Virus record (IMG/VR): IMGVR_UViG_3300042507_005616
Coordinates: 1-40,691 of that record
Length of the DNA: 40,691 nucleotides
Source: a virus
Strand: one strand, 5' to 3'
Under the pieces are notes generated by a model. The model did no database searches and was not told where the DNA came from. It saw only the letters and a program-made list of their open reading frames with translations. A program made the position numbers and the translations under genes. Below are positions 13,064-20,770 of the stretch, in pieces (position 1 is the first letter of the stretch; each line of letters begins with the position of its first letter).

Positions 13064-13119
13064 TGCATGCATTTTAGGTATTTCATTGCATATCTGGCTG
13101 TGTTATTTTTCTCTCTGCT

Positions 13120-14301
13120 ATGGCATCACTCACCATCGTCCCCTACTCCCCTTACTGGATCGCCCGCATGAGAGTGTGGATTGCTGCGCCGGAAACGCCC
13201 TCTGGCGGCTTTTGGCGACTCACCATGCGTAGCACCAAGCTACCGCACAAGACAACCCCCAAACGCACAGCCAAGGCTTTTGCCGACGACATGGAGCGGA
13301 CGGCGCGGGAGCTTCGTTCGGTCAAACCGACGGAACAGTGGTATGCCCATCGCGTCGATAGCCTCATGCGGCTGGCCAACGTCGCCAGCCCGCGCAAGTC
13401 GGTCACTTGGACGAAGGCCGCGGAGGGCTGGATCGAAGCCAAAACAACTGCCAAGCCCAAGACCATCGACAAATACCGCACCGACATCGCCCACTTCGCC
13501 CGCTGGCTCGGCGTGCGGGCCAGCCACAATCTGCGCGACATCACGCCGGACGACATCAGCGCCTTTTTCCGCGACCTCAAGGACAAGGGCTACTCGGATA
13601 ACACGGCGGCGCTGGTTATCGGCACAATCCGGTCGATATTCCGGCGGGCCGTCGTCCTGCGCCAGATCGACGTCAATCCCGCGGAACTGCTCACGATCAG
13701 CCGGTCAGACACGGCCAAGCGCCGGTCATTCACGCCGGACGAGATCGGGCGCATCCTTGCCATCGTGGACGAGGAATGGCGGATTGCCTGCCTCTTTGGC
13801 CTCTACTACGGCATGCGGCTGTGGGACGCCTGCAACCGCTTCCACGAAGAGATCGATGGCGGGGTGCTACGCTTTGTCCCGCAAAAGAAGTCGCGCCGCG
13901 GCAAGGTCGTCGCGGTCCCGCTGATCGGGGAACTAGCCAGTCTTCAAGGCACCGGCCCCATCACGCCGCGCCTGCACAAGCTGACGGTGTCAGTGGCCAG
14001 CGGGCAGTTTTCCCGCATCTTGGACAAGGCTGGCATCGTCCGGTCGCGGCAGAAGGCTACCGGCAAAGGCCGCGGGGTTGTGGATGCGACGTTCCATAGC
14101 TGGCGGCATACGACCAATTCGCTATTGGTAGACGCGGGCGTTGACCAGAAGGTGCGGCAAATGATCTGCGACCACGATACGGTCGAGATGTCCAACCGTT
14201 ACACGCACGCTTCCTTGGAGACGATGAGTAGGGCGCTCACCCCTCTTGCTTTGATAGCCAGTAGCCAAACGCCGCCAGCCCCAGATACATCAGCACCGTA
14301 A
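13120..14301 (+). CDS. int: Tyrosine recombinase (integrase)
   Basis: A 393-residue recombinase, the only plus-strand gene. The N-terminus (SPYWIARM...LTMRSTK) is an arm-binding-like domain, residues 95-185 form the SAM-like core-binding domain (TIDKYRTDIAHFARWLGV), and the catalytic residues are all present: R233 (GMRLWDA), K256/K257 (QKKSRR), H326-x-x-R329 (HSWRH), H352 (DHDT) and the nucleophile Y361 (YTHAS). It should integrate and, with a helper, excise the phage DNA, so the phage is or was temperate. Its 3' end overlaps a small antisense ORF. The attP site was not identified, and no tRNA overlap was found nearby. Confidence 0.95.
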   Translation: MASLTIVPYSPYWIARMRVWIAAPETPSGGFWRLTMRSTKLPHKTTPKRTAKAFADDMERTARELRSVKPTEQWYAHRVDSLMRLANVASPRKSVTWTKAAEGWIEAKTTAKPKTIDKYRTDIAHFARWLGVRASHNLRDITPDDISAFFRDLKDKGYSDNTAALVIGTIRSIFRRAVVLRQIDVNPAELLTISRSDTAKRRSFTPDEIGRILAIVDEEWRIACLFGLYYGMRLWDACNRFHEEIDGGVLRFVPQKKSRRGKVVAVPLIGELASLQGTGPITPRLHKLTVSVASGQFSRILDKAGIVRSRQKATGKGRGVVDATFHSWRHTTNSLLVDAGVDQKVRQMICDHDTVEMSNRYTHASLETMSRALTPLALIASSQTPPAPDTSAP

Positions 14302-14320
14302 GCGTGATGCCGGTGATCAT
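14237..14320 (-). CDS. 27-residue membrane peptide at the end of the lysis genes
   Basis: Reads MITGITLTVLMYLGLAAFGY then WLSKQEG: one transmembrane helix with a short charged tail. It starts in a TAATG overlap with the stop of the M15 peptidase gene. The last 65 bases are antisense to the 3' end of the integrase gene. The junction and the clean hydrophobic helix support a real gene, perhaps a lysis accessory peptide. It is the last ORF of the long minus-strand unit. Confidence 0.5.
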   Translation of the reverse strand: MITGITLTVLMYLGLAAFGYWLSKQEG

Positions 14321-14748
14321 TATCCCCTCCAAGTCGCGTTGTGCCCGCGGGTGTCCAAGTGGACAAACGAGCGATACAATCCTAATCCTCCCTTGAACAT
14401 CCCCTCACGCCGGAGGTCGAGCAGCACAAGGTAAAGCGAGGCCGGTTGCGCTGTCACCAAGTCGGTCGCGTTGAATACGCAATGACTGGAATTTCTGACC
14501 CCGCCGATACGCCGGTTGTACGCTTCAGACCGGAAAATTGACGTCAGCCGGATCGGCGCTTTGAGCCGCTTGCGGGCCTCTTCCAGCGCCTTCGCCGTCG
14601 TCTCCATGTTCGGCCACAGCTTCGCCGGAGGGTCGGTGTTGAGTTGCAACTTCTCGTCGCTGGCTCCGCGGTAAAAAAACTCTTTCGCGGTGAAATGCTT
14701 GACGCCCCACTTGTCGAGCAGTCGCTGGAATCCTTGTTCGCCGGTCAT
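14320..14748 (-). CDS. M15-family peptidase endolysin
   Basis: A 142-residue protein of the D-Ala-D-Ala carboxypeptidase/VanY-like type (peptidase M15). Zinc ligands are visible as SSHCVFNATD (H89, D96) and FVHLDTRG (H130). It should cut peptide bonds in peptidoglycan and release the phage at the end of infection. The N-terminus has no signal peptide, so export depends on a holin; several membrane protein genes lie just upstream. The start at 14748 is chosen because it overlaps the upstream stop as TAATG; a longer reading from 14775 lacks support. Confidence 0.88.
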   Translation of the reverse strand: MTGEQGFQRLLDKWGVKHFTAKEFFYRGASDEKLQLNTDPPAKLWPNMETTAKALEEARKRLKAPIRLTSIFRSEAYNRRIGGVRNSSHCVFNATDLVTAQPASLYLVLLDLRREGMFKGGLGLYRSFVHLDTRGHNATWRG

Positions 14749-14897
14749 TAGAAATCCGCCTTTCCCTTTAGCCACAGTCGCTGCTTGCCCAGATCAACAT
14801 CGCCCCGCAACGACGAAGCGAGTCGAAGCAGGAAGGGGCGTCGATCCTCCGGTAACGCCGGTCGAGTGAAAATCGCATCAAGCGTGAGGCGGCTTAT
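14748..14897 (-). other. Open frame without a canonical start codon, upstream of the endolysin
   Basis: The frame is open for 49 codons and ends ...LGKQRLWLKGKADF with a TAATG overlap onto the endolysin start, like true gene junctions here. The product, with LTLDAIFTRPALPEDRRPFL, looks protein-like. There is no ATG, GTG or TTG in frame after the holin stop. An ATG at 14879-14881 is in another frame, giving only 36 codons. A frameshift or a rare start codon could explain this. It fills an otherwise gene-free gap of 145 bases. Confidence 0.4.
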
Positions 14898-15208
14898 TTG
14901 ACGACCGGAATGGCTCGCCGCACTTCCGTATAGGTCACCGGACCAAACCAGCCGTCCTGCGGCACGTTGACCACTGCTTGGATCTTTTTGACGTCCTTGG
15001 TCAGCGTGTTGTTGGTGTAGAAGTTCGCCACGCTCACCAGCGCGGCGATGATAAAACCCACGACGGCCTCCTCGTTAATCTGACCGGCGAGCGCGGTGTC
15101 GAAGGTTGCTACGCGGGCAATGGCCGCGGCGACCACTCCGGCGACAATGGGCGTGGCGATGCTGCCAATGCGCGAGACAAGGAACTTGGTGGCAAGTTTC
15201 TTTATCAT
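14894..15208 (-). CDS. Holin-like membrane protein with peptidoglycan-binding-type C-terminus
   Basis: A 104-residue protein. Two hydrophobic helices at about residues 17-35 (IATPIVAGVVAAAIARVATF) and 48-66 (AVVGFIIAALVSVANFY) are followed by a C-terminal stretch VKKIQAVVNVPQDGWFGPVTYTEV, which matches the repeat of peptidoglycan-binding domain 1 (x-IQxxLN...DGxFGPxT). Holins form the membrane lesions that release the endolysin. A cell-wall-binding end would sit outside the membrane. It overlaps the gene upstream by ATGA. Confidence 0.7.
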   Translation of the reverse strand: MIKKLATKFLVSRIGSIATPIVAGVVAAAIARVATFDTALAGQINEEAVVGFIIAALVSVANFYTNNTLTKDVKKIQAVVNVPQDGWFGPVTYTEVRRAIPVVK

Positions 15209-15483
15209 ACGCGGAGGCGCTGCACTGCGCTTTCGATAGTGAAGCGGATGAGCGATTCGGTGGCGCTGACGCCAATCAGCGTTGACTCACGCTTGAGTCG
15301 CGCCACGGCAAATTCGCGTTTTTCCGCGGAGGATTTGTCGGAGGCCGCGAGTTCGCGGACGATGTCCAGAGCCAGCGGGAGCAACGCGCTGGTGCCGGTG
15401 ACGAAGAGGTTGCGTAGGACCGGAGCGTAAAAGTTCCACACGGCGGAACCGACGCCCATAATTTTGGCGAGGAATGTTTTCAC
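15205..15483 (-). CDS. 92-residue protein, possible holin or holin partner
   Basis: Read from GTG at 15483, which lies two bases after a GGTTTAGTCAAA motif. The N-terminal part VGSAVWNFYAPVLRNLFVTG resembles the amphipathic start of phage superfamily 6 holin-like proteins, followed by LLPLALDIVREL and a charged helical C-terminus. There is only one weakly hydrophobic segment, so it may act at the membrane rather than cross it. It is joined to the next holin-like gene by an ATGA overlap. Confidence 0.6.
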   Translation of the reverse strand: MKTFLAKIMGVGSAVWNFYAPVLRNLFVTGTSALLPLALDIVRELAASDKSSAEKREFAVARLKRESTLIGVSATESLIRFTIESAVQRLRV

Positions 15484-15514
15484 GTTTTGACTAAACCGGC
15501 ACGCCGGATGGGGG
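15465..15514 (-). promoter_or_regulatory. Gap before the lysis genes with a GGTTTAGTCAAA site
   Basis: The short space between the stop at 15515 and the GTG at 15483 contains the 12-mer (15486-15497) and no ribosome binding site. The distance of two bases leaves no room for a leader if the motif were a promoter core. Confidence 0.5.
15486..15497 (-). promoter_or_regulatory. GGTTTAGTCAAA site 7, before the holin-like gene
   Basis: Exact 12-mer on the minus strand, two bases before the GTG start. Confidence 0.75.
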
Positions 15515-15931
15515 TCAAGGGTTTGAGGACAACGCGGCGATGGCTTCGGCGCTCGCGGCTTCGTAGGCACAAGGTGCAGCAGGCCAGTCGGAGCGCGGCG
15601 AAGGATCAGCCGCCGATGCGACGATCAGCTGCGAAGTCCAATCGCGCAGAGATTGCATGAGCGGCCCAAGGGGCTTACCCGCCAGCACAAGCGACAAACG
15701 AAGATCGGACAGCGCGTGGAGTTGCGTCGAGGTGAGATGCTGCTCGACCCATTGTTCGGCGGTGACCGGATCGCCCTGCGGTTGAGGTTCTGCCATTTGC
15801 CAATCGGGCGGAAGATCAGCTTCTGCCACGGCGCGGGTTCCTTTGGGCGGGTTCCAACCGGCGGGCTGGTCGGGGCGAACAAAGGTCACAACCTTGCCGT
15901 CTGATTCGCGGATAATGGCGAGTGAGTTCAT
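15515..15931 (-). CDS. 138-residue tail-region protein
   Basis: Starts MNSLAIIRESDGKVVTFVRP and includes PPKGTRAVAEADLPPDWQMA. The composition, size and place after a fibre gene suggest a tail fibre assembly or chaperone-like protein; similar small acidic proteins follow fibre genes in many phages. No domain is recognised. It starts one base after the stop of the glycine-rich gene. Confidence 0.65.
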   Translation of the reverse strand: MNSLAIIRESDGKVVTFVRPDQPAGWNPPKGTRAVAEADLPPDWQMAEPQPQGDPVTAEQWVEQHLTSTQLHALSDLRLSLVLAGKPLGPLMQSLRDWTSQLIVASAADPSPRSDWPAAPCAYEAASAEAIAALSSNP

Positions 15932-15932
15932 G

Positions 15933-17171
15933 TCAGTAACAGTTGATGCGGACAAAGCCGTTGCCTCCGTTGCCGCCAGCGCCACTTAAAAATCCAGACA
16001 GCGCAGCACCGCCACCGCTGCCACCGCCGCCCAATCCGCCTGCATTACCTCCCGCTGCTCCGTTTCCTGTTATAGAAGCATTGCCTCCTGCTGCGGCTGT
16101 GCCGATTTTCGGCGAGAGGCTGGGCAAAAGAAAAGATTCACGAATGTCTGTAAAAGAACTGCCCGAATTCGCCCCGCCATTATATGCCGTTGGTGTTGCG
16201 TCGATGGAGCCGCCCGCGCGTCCGCCTTGCGTTGAGTTGTTGTTTCCGCCGCCACCAGCGTTGCCGACCAAGCTGCCTGCGTTGCCCGCACCTCCGCTGC
16301 CACCACTGCCCAGTATGCTGCCTGCAACTCCTGTTCCACCAGTTCCAGCGGTTCCAAGTGCATTGTTGCCGCCGCCACCGCCAGCGCCTCCTGCCCCAAA
16401 AGAGGAGCCTGTCCGCAGCGTGAGGTTGGGAGTTACCCATTTGACATACGTGTCGCCGCCTACCGTTCCGGCTGATCCGTTGCCTATGGCCGTGCCAGCC
16501 GCTGCGCCGCCCGCACCGCCTGCGCCAACGAGCACTTCAATCTGATCTCCACCTGTAATGCGCGTTATGAACGTGCCATACGCGCCGCCAGCGCCAGCAC
16601 CGCCACCGCCGCAAACCGCACCGGAAGCGCCGACGCGCCCACTGCCACCACCGCCACCCGCGCCGATCATTGTGATGACTTGCATCGTAGACCATGACGG
16701 AATGTTCCAGACCCAGACGGAGCCAGATCCGCCTGTCGCGCCTGCTGGGGCGGTCGCGTAGTAGAAGTCGTAGGCTTGGCTGGACAACGCGATGGTGCCA
16801 GAAGCGTTCGGCGCGGTCAGCGTGCGGGTGGTGCCGGTCGTGATGCCGGACAAATCAAACTTCAATTCTTTCGTCGGGTCTGTCGAGTTGTATAGCTCCC
16901 AGTTTCCGTCTGCGTTGACCTCTGGAAACGCGCCAAGATAAGTCCAATCCGCTGCCACGCCATTATTGGCCACTCGCACATACAGTCCCGCGGGCCGTCG
17001 AGAAATTAGCCACAGGCCGGAACCCGCCTTGGCAAGGAAAACGGAGTCGAGGGCTGGTGTTCCAAGGGTGACAGGTAGCAAAGAACTGTCAGCCACTACT
17101 CCATCGATGTAGCTCGCGCCGCCTCCAGTGAGGTCAAGCGCGTCGGTAAATGGATTGTATTTCCAAGCCAT
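15933..17171 (-). CDS. Glycine-rich tail fibre / receptor-binding protein
   Basis: A 412-residue protein. The first 170 residues are beta-rich (AWKYNPFTDALDLTGGGA is typical of phage fibre N-termini). From about residue 170 to the end it is dominated by Gly, Ala, Ser and Asn in GGxGG-type runs, ending FVRINCY. Such glycine-rich domains form polyglycine II-type bundles in the adhesins of phages S16 and T2-like gp38, with variable loops that bind receptors. This one is probably the distal receptor-binding part. Low complexity makes it prone to length variation between strains. Confidence 0.75.
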   Translation of the reverse strand: MAWKYNPFTDALDLTGGGASYIDGVVADSSLLPVTLGTPALDSVFLAKAGSGLWLISRRPAGLYVRVANNGVAADWTYLGAFPEVNADGNWELYNSTDPTKELKFDLSGITTGTTRTLTAPNASGTIALSSQAYDFYYATAPAGATGGSGSVWVWNIPSWSTMQVITMIGAGGGGGSGRVGASGAVCGGGGAGAGGAYGTFITRITGGDQIEVLVGAGGAGGAAAGTAIGNGSAGTVGGDTYVKWVTPNLTLRTGSSFGAGGAGGGGGNNALGTAGTGGTGVAGSILGSGGSGGAGNAGSLVGNAGGGGNNNSTQGGRAGGSIDATPTAYNGGANSGSSFTDIRESFLLPSLSPKIGTAAAGGNASITGNGAAGGNAGGLGGGGSGGGAALSGFLSGAGGNGGNGFVRINCY

Positions 17172-17172
17172 C

Positions 17173-17427
17173 TTACGGGTAGGTCAGCGTCTGGGTGAGC
17201 GGGTTGCCGTCGCCGTCGTAGGTGAAAGTTTCGGTCAGCACTATGGTTCCGCTTGCTCCACCTTGCCTGTAGACAACTTGCGTTGCATTGCCGCTTGTCC
17301 AAGTGAAGGCGCGGTAGTCGTATGCGGGCTTGTTCTCCGCGAGCAGCGCAGGCTTGCCATCCGGCCCTTGGGCTACGAGGACGACGTTGCTGGCAATCTT
17401 GTTCCAGTCTTGAATTTTGACGCTCAT
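17173..17427 (-). CDS. 84-residue beta-rich tail accessory protein
   Basis: Starts MSVKIQDWNKIASNVVLVAQ and ends with a beta-hairpin-like repeat (GTIVLTETFTYDGDGNPLTQ). The composition fits a small fibre-associated or cap protein. No recognised family. It lies between a membrane protein gene and the glycine-rich fibre gene, one base before the latter's start. Confidence 0.65.
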   Translation of the reverse strand: MSVKIQDWNKIASNVVLVAQGPDGKPALLAENKPAYDYRAFTWTSGNATQVVYRQGGASGTIVLTETFTYDGDGNPLTQTLTYP

Positions 17428-17429
17428 GC

Positions 17430-17765
17430 TTATTTACCTCCCCGTAGTGTCGCGTGGACATCGCGGATCGACTGGTCGATCTGGTGCAGCGAGTCGTTGA
17501 GCTTCTCCGCGTTCGCGTGACGTTGGTCGCGCTCCTGCTTGAGTTCGACAAGGAAGCTGTCGCGGGCCTTGTCCAGATGCGCGATAAAAGCCGGAGCGAC
17601 TTTGACCAGCAGCATGATGGCGCTGAAAGCAACCAGTCCAAAGCTGCCCAGTTCGGCCACAGTGCGAAGCCATCCGAAGGATTCCATGACCGGAGATGCG
17701 GTAGCAAACACGCCGAAGGTTCCGGCGGTCAGCATGGCGGCGGATGTCTTCAGTTCCAAAATCAT
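17430..17765 (-). CDS. 111-residue membrane protein with coiled-coil tail (holin or spanin-like)
   Basis: A hydrophobic N-terminal half (LTAGTFGVFATASPVMESFG and ELGSFGLVAFSAIMLLVKVA) gives one or two transmembrane helices. The C-terminal half is a charged helical segment (ELKQERDQRHANAEKLNDSL) with heptad-like spacing. This layout is seen in some holins and in i-spanins. It is separated from the main lysis genes by fibre genes but shares their transcription unit. It overlaps the upstream gene by ATGA. Confidence 0.65.
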   Translation of the reverse strand: MILELKTSAAMLTAGTFGVFATASPVMESFGWLRTVAELGSFGLVAFSAIMLLVKVAPAFIAHLDKARDSFLVELKQERDQRHANAEKLNDSLHQIDQSIRDVHATLRGGK

Positions 17766-18112
17766 GGCTGCTCGACTCCAAGAATGAACATGGCCTCCGC
17801 GACGAGTTCCTCAAACGTGTGCGGCGGTGCGGCAAATGTCGTCTGCCCCTGCGCGGCTTGGATCGTGATGGCGTTGACCCAGTCGTACACGGCTTCCAGC
17901 ATGGGCGCGTCTTCTTCGGGAAACGTGTCGCGCCAGTCTTTCATTTGTAGCAGGCGGGCTGTGCTGAAATGGGACGCGATGTGGGCCTCGGCCAACGCCA
18001 GCGGCGACGGCGGCTCCGGTTGCGGACGGCTTTGGATTTCCGCGATTTCCTCCGGTGTGAGCGGAATAAGTTGCTGCACTCCGGTGATGACGTTGACTTC
18101 GATGCGATCCAT
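17762..18112 (-). CDS. 116-residue tail fibre accessory protein
   Basis: Starts MDRIEVNVITGVQQLIPLTP with EEIAEIQSRPQPEPPSPLAL, a proline-rich linker after a short conserved start found in small proteins downstream of fibre genes (tail fibre assembly type). The rest is helical and acidic. The exact role, chaperone or structural, is not known. Confidence 0.65.
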   Translation of the reverse strand: MDRIEVNVITGVQQLIPLTPEEIAEIQSRPQPEPPSPLALAEAHIASHFSTARLLQMKDWRDTFPEEDAPMLEAVYDWVNAITIQAAQGQTTFAAPPHTFEELVAEAMFILGVEQP

Positions 18113-18114
18113 AA

Positions 18115-18720
18115 TTAGCCCTCGTAGATGATGTTGACGCTGCCCGCGTCGAAGGTGTCGGCGCTGACGCTGGTGAGACGGATGCGGTCGAGGGTTCCGG
18201 TAAGAGCAATTTGGCCGGAGGCAAACGCAACATTGTTGGTGCCTTGCGTGTTGCCGTTCCCAACAAACATCCAAGTATTGCCGGAAAAGTTTGTAAGAAA
18301 GTAGGTTCCATACCGCGTGTCTGCCGCGGCTCCGTAGCCGTCAGTTTTTAGCCCAGTTGAGTTTGTCGTTACGGCAACAGCCGCAGCGTTGACAACGAAA
18401 CCTGCGCCCCCCAAATAGCCACTTGTTGTAAATGATCCAGCACCAACTTGCACCTGCGTATGACTTGTTCCATTTGTGCTAACCCCATTCAGCATCACCG
18501 TAATCCGCTTCACCCAAGACGGGATGCCGGTGAAGTCGATGCTCGTGCCGCTGGTGGTGGCGACTGATGTGGCGAGCGTAAGCGGCTGCGAAAGTTTTGC
18601 CGGAGTCACCGCCGCACTTGCCAGTTGCGTCGTGCCAATAGCACCCGCGGCCAAAGCCGAAGTCGTCTGCGTCGTGGCGTCGTCGAACGTGATGCCGGAG
18701 GATGTGATGGAGGTTGGCAT
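18115..18720 (-). CDS. 201-residue tail fibre domain protein
   Basis: The N-terminal 65 residues (ITSSGITFDDATTQTTSALA; then GTTQLASAAVTPAKLS) are the phase-repeat type stalk found in podophage fibres; the remaining beta-rich region (WVKRITVMLNGVSTNGTSHT) resembles a small receptor-binding or carbohydrate-contacting head. It is one of several short fibre proteins encoded in a row, which may assemble on the gp17-like fibre. Confidence 0.75.
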   Translation of the reverse strand: MPTSITSSGITFDDATTQTTSALAAGAIGTTQLASAAVTPAKLSQPLTLATSVATTSGTSIDFTGIPSWVKRITVMLNGVSTNGTSHTQVQVGAGSFTTSGYLGGAGFVVNAAAVAVTTNSTGLKTDGYGAAADTRYGTYFLTNFSGNTWMFVGNGNTQGTNNVAFASGQIALTGTLDRIRLTSVSADTFDAGSVNIIYEG

Positions 18721-18722
18721 GG

Positions 18723-19286
18723 TTAGAATTTGATGCAGTAGAGCAGCGCGATGTTCGCGGGGCGGGTTTCGCTCGCCGTGCGCGGGGTGCCGTTGGTGCC
18801 GTCTGAAGTGGGATTTTTGACCTCAAGACTATAAGTTAAGCATTGCGGATTTCCGCCGAGGGCCGAACCGCCCGCAAACCTTAACACGTTAGTGGAGTTT
18901 GTTAGCTCGTGCCAGTGTCCTTGGAAGGCGTCACCCTCCTTGGCCGCAAACGTCTTATTGTAGGTCGTCCCACTAATCGTCTGCTCGCCGCTGCCTCGCA
19001 CAAAGATGCCGCGCAGATCGGGCAATGCAAAAGTCGTGCTACCGTCGCCCGCGCCGTAGGTCGTGCCGATGGCGGTAAACAGCGCGGCGTAATCAGTGCG
19101 GCTCACTGCGGTGCCGTCTGCCGCCAGCCAGCCAGCGGGGGCGCTGTTCATGGCGAAGGGCAAAATGGCACCGGCAGGCACGCCACCGGAGACAATGCCG
19201 TTCGCGGTCAAGGTCGCCGCTGTCGTCCCGTTGACCTTGATGTAGCCTTGGGCGAGTGTTGGATCTGCTTCGATTGAAATGGGCAT
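18723..19286 (-). CDS. Tail collar domain protein
   Basis: A 187-residue protein. Residues about 38-105 hold the phage tail collar pattern: GAILPFAMNSAPAGWLAADG, then YAALFTAIGTTYGAGDGSTTF and LPDLRGIFVRG. The C-terminus ETRPANIALLYCIKF is also typical. Collar domain proteins sit on tail fibres and help assembly or host contact. It starts after a 38-base gap that follows the preceding fibre gene on its other side. Confidence 0.9.
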   Translation of the reverse strand: MPISIEADPTLAQGYIKVNGTTAATLTANGIVSGGVPAGAILPFAMNSAPAGWLAADGTAVSRTDYAALFTAIGTTYGAGDGSTTFALPDLRGIFVRGSGEQTISGTTYNKTFAAKEGDAFQGHWHELTNSTNVLRFAGGSALGGNPQCLTYSLEVKNPTSDGTNGTPRTASETRPANIALLYCIKF

Positions 19287-19324
19287 GTTAGTGAGTGATT
19301 AGTGTTTTGCGCGTTGCCATGGGG

Positions 19325-19801
19325 TCATCGGAAGATGGCGACAGAAATCACTTCTGGGTCTCCTGCGCCATCCGTGCTTCCTGCCGTCGCTTGCATTCTT
19401 ACTTGCGTAGTAGAAGCGGCGTCGGTGTGCGGGGCGTTTATCGTCGTGTTAAAGTTAGCTATAGCCGGAAATCCCGAAACAGATGCAACTACTGAATAGT
19501 TTGCATCGGGCATGGCCGTGGCAAATGTGACGGTGTAGTCGCCAGCTGCGTTGCGAAGCACACTGCTGACGTTTCCGCTGGCACGAATAAATCTGTTTGT
19601 GTTTGCAGTGCTTGCAGTTCCAGACGAGTCCTTGCCGCCATCAAAATTAACCCAAGCCCTGCACGCATAAGTCGGCGCATCGCCGGTCGTCGTGGACAGC
19701 TTGGTCGCCGTTGTAGACGCCGTTGCAGTGTCCGCATTCCCCGTCACGTTGCCCGTGAGGTTGCCGCCGAATCCCGAAGTTCCGTTGATGGTTGCTGGCA
19801 T
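19325..19801 (-). CDS. 158-residue tail fibre protein
   Basis: Starts MPATINGTSGFGGNLTGNVT, a low-complexity stalk of Thr, Gly and Asn, then WVNFDGGKDSSGTASTANTN and a beta-rich C-terminal domain with VTFATAMPDANYSVVASVSG, a pattern widespread in distal fibre domains of phages. Probably a short fibre or fibre tip. Confidence 0.8.
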   Translation of the reverse strand: MPATINGTSGFGGNLTGNVTGNADTATASTTATKLSTTTGDAPTYACRAWVNFDGGKDSSGTASTANTNRFIRASGNVSSVLRNAAGDYTVTFATAMPDANYSVVASVSGFPAIANFNTTINAPHTDAASTTQVRMQATAGSTDGAGDPEVISVAIFR

Positions 19802-19805
19802 GGTG

Positions 19806-20750
19806 TTAAACGATTGTCCAAGTTGATCCGCTGGGAACGGTGACCGTCACTCCGCTGGCGACCGTAATCGGGCCTGCGCTCATGGCATTCTTGCTGGCCG
19901 AAATCGTGTAGTTCGTGTTCACGCTCTGGTCGTTCTCGTAGAAGGTGCGGTCAGTTCCGGCTCCGGTGGCCCCGCCAATCTTGGCCGAAGGGTCGATCTT
20001 CGCCGCGGTGACGGCCCCGTCCGCGAGCTTCGGCGTAGTGACCGCTGCGCCTTGGATGGCCGCGGTGTTGACGGTGTCCGCGTTGACCAGCAGCACTGTC
20101 CAGTTTCCGGCGCTGGTTCCGGTGGCGATGTAGACGACGCCCTCGTCGCGCTGGGTGGCGAGTTGGCCCGCGTAGTCTGGCACAGCAGCGGTGCGTTGAC
20201 CGGCGTCAGCAAAGGTGCGGATGCCCGCGGGAACGGAAAGCGTGGTGCCGGTCAGCGTAAGAAACTCGCGCAGTTCGGCGGGCGTCATGGCCTTCGGTTG
20301 CTTGCTTCCGTCAAGGCCGATGATTGAATTGGCCACGGCGACCATGTCATTGCGCTGGCCTTCGGCTTCAGTCACGCGGATGGCGCGGTCTACGGATCGA
20401 TCCAATTGCTGCGCCAGCATGGTCAGCTTGTCCAGCGCCCGCTCATGGCTGGCCGCGGGGAAGTCGCCGCCCTCTTGGTAGTCGGTCGTCTGGGTGGCCG
20501 GAACACTGCGGAAGATCGTGACTGTCGAAGTGGCCGGAACGGCAACCGATGTGCGGACAGCGCCGCCGTTTTCGTTGCCAGCGCCGATATGGTTGATGAG
20601 CGTGACCGGCGTTTCGACGCCTGTGGCTGTTACCTTTTGCGTGGCGGCGAGGTGGCTATTCTCCAAAAAGTAGAACGGGACGGTATACGACAGCGTGAGG
20701 CTGTTGTTGCCCGTATAAGTAATGGAAGAAATGTCGCTCTGGACGGCCAT
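19806..20750 (-). CDS. Tail fibre protein with T7 gp17-like N-terminus
   Basis: A 314-residue protein. The first 150 residues (LTLSYTVPFYFLENSHLAAT; later VTIFRSVPATQTTDYQEGGD and AASHERALDKLTMLAQQLDR) match the N-terminal part of T7 tail fibre gp17, which attaches fibres to the tail nozzle. The C-terminal part is a short beta-rich stalk (GPITVASGVTVTVPSGSTW). It is much shorter than T7 gp17, so the distal receptor-binding functions are probably carried by the small fibre proteins encoded downstream. A GGTTTAGTCAAA motif lies eight bases before the start. Confidence 0.88.
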   Translation of the reverse strand: MAVQSDISSITYTGNNSLTLSYTVPFYFLENSHLAATQKVTATGVETPVTLINHIGAGNENGGAVRTSVAVPATSTVTIFRSVPATQTTDYQEGGDFPAASHERALDKLTMLAQQLDRSVDRAIRVTEAEGQRNDMVAVANSIIGLDGSKQPKAMTPAELREFLTLTGTTLSVPAGIRTFADAGQRTAAVPDYAGQLATQRDEGVVYIATGTSAGNWTVLLVNADTVNTAAIQGAAVTTPKLADGAVTAAKIDPSAKIGGATGAGTDRTFYENDQSVNTNYTISASKNAMSAGPITVASGVTVTVPSGSTWTIV

Positions 20751-20758
20751 AGTAGTGC

Positions 20759-20770
20759 TTTGACTAAACC
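20759..20770 (-). promoter_or_regulatory. GGTTTAGTCAAA site 8, before the gp17-like fibre gene
   Basis: Exact 12-mer on the minus strand, eight bases before the start; between the giant gene and the fibre gene. Confidence 0.78.

Larger units (their letters stand above)
12894..13119. promoter_or_regulatory. Divergent regulatory region between early genes and integrase
   Basis: This 226-base A/T-rich gap separates the minus-strand early unit from the plus-strand integrase. It holds a GGTTTAGTCAAA site (12896-12907), an inverted repeat AATATAT...ATATATT (12928-12951), two 20-base direct repeats (12985-13006 and 13042-13063) and two ATTGCAT repeats (13062-13068 and about 13085). Promoters for both directions, integrase arm sites or a replication origin could lie here. 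The integrase start has no ribosome binding site; a stretch of CT-rich sequence precedes it. Confidence 0.6.

Noticed and set aside
12894-13119. Short plus-strand ORF starting just after the 12-mer (ATG at 12910)
   Set aside because: Only 24 codons, cysteine/leucine mix without a ribosome binding site or coupling; it overlaps regulatory repeats.
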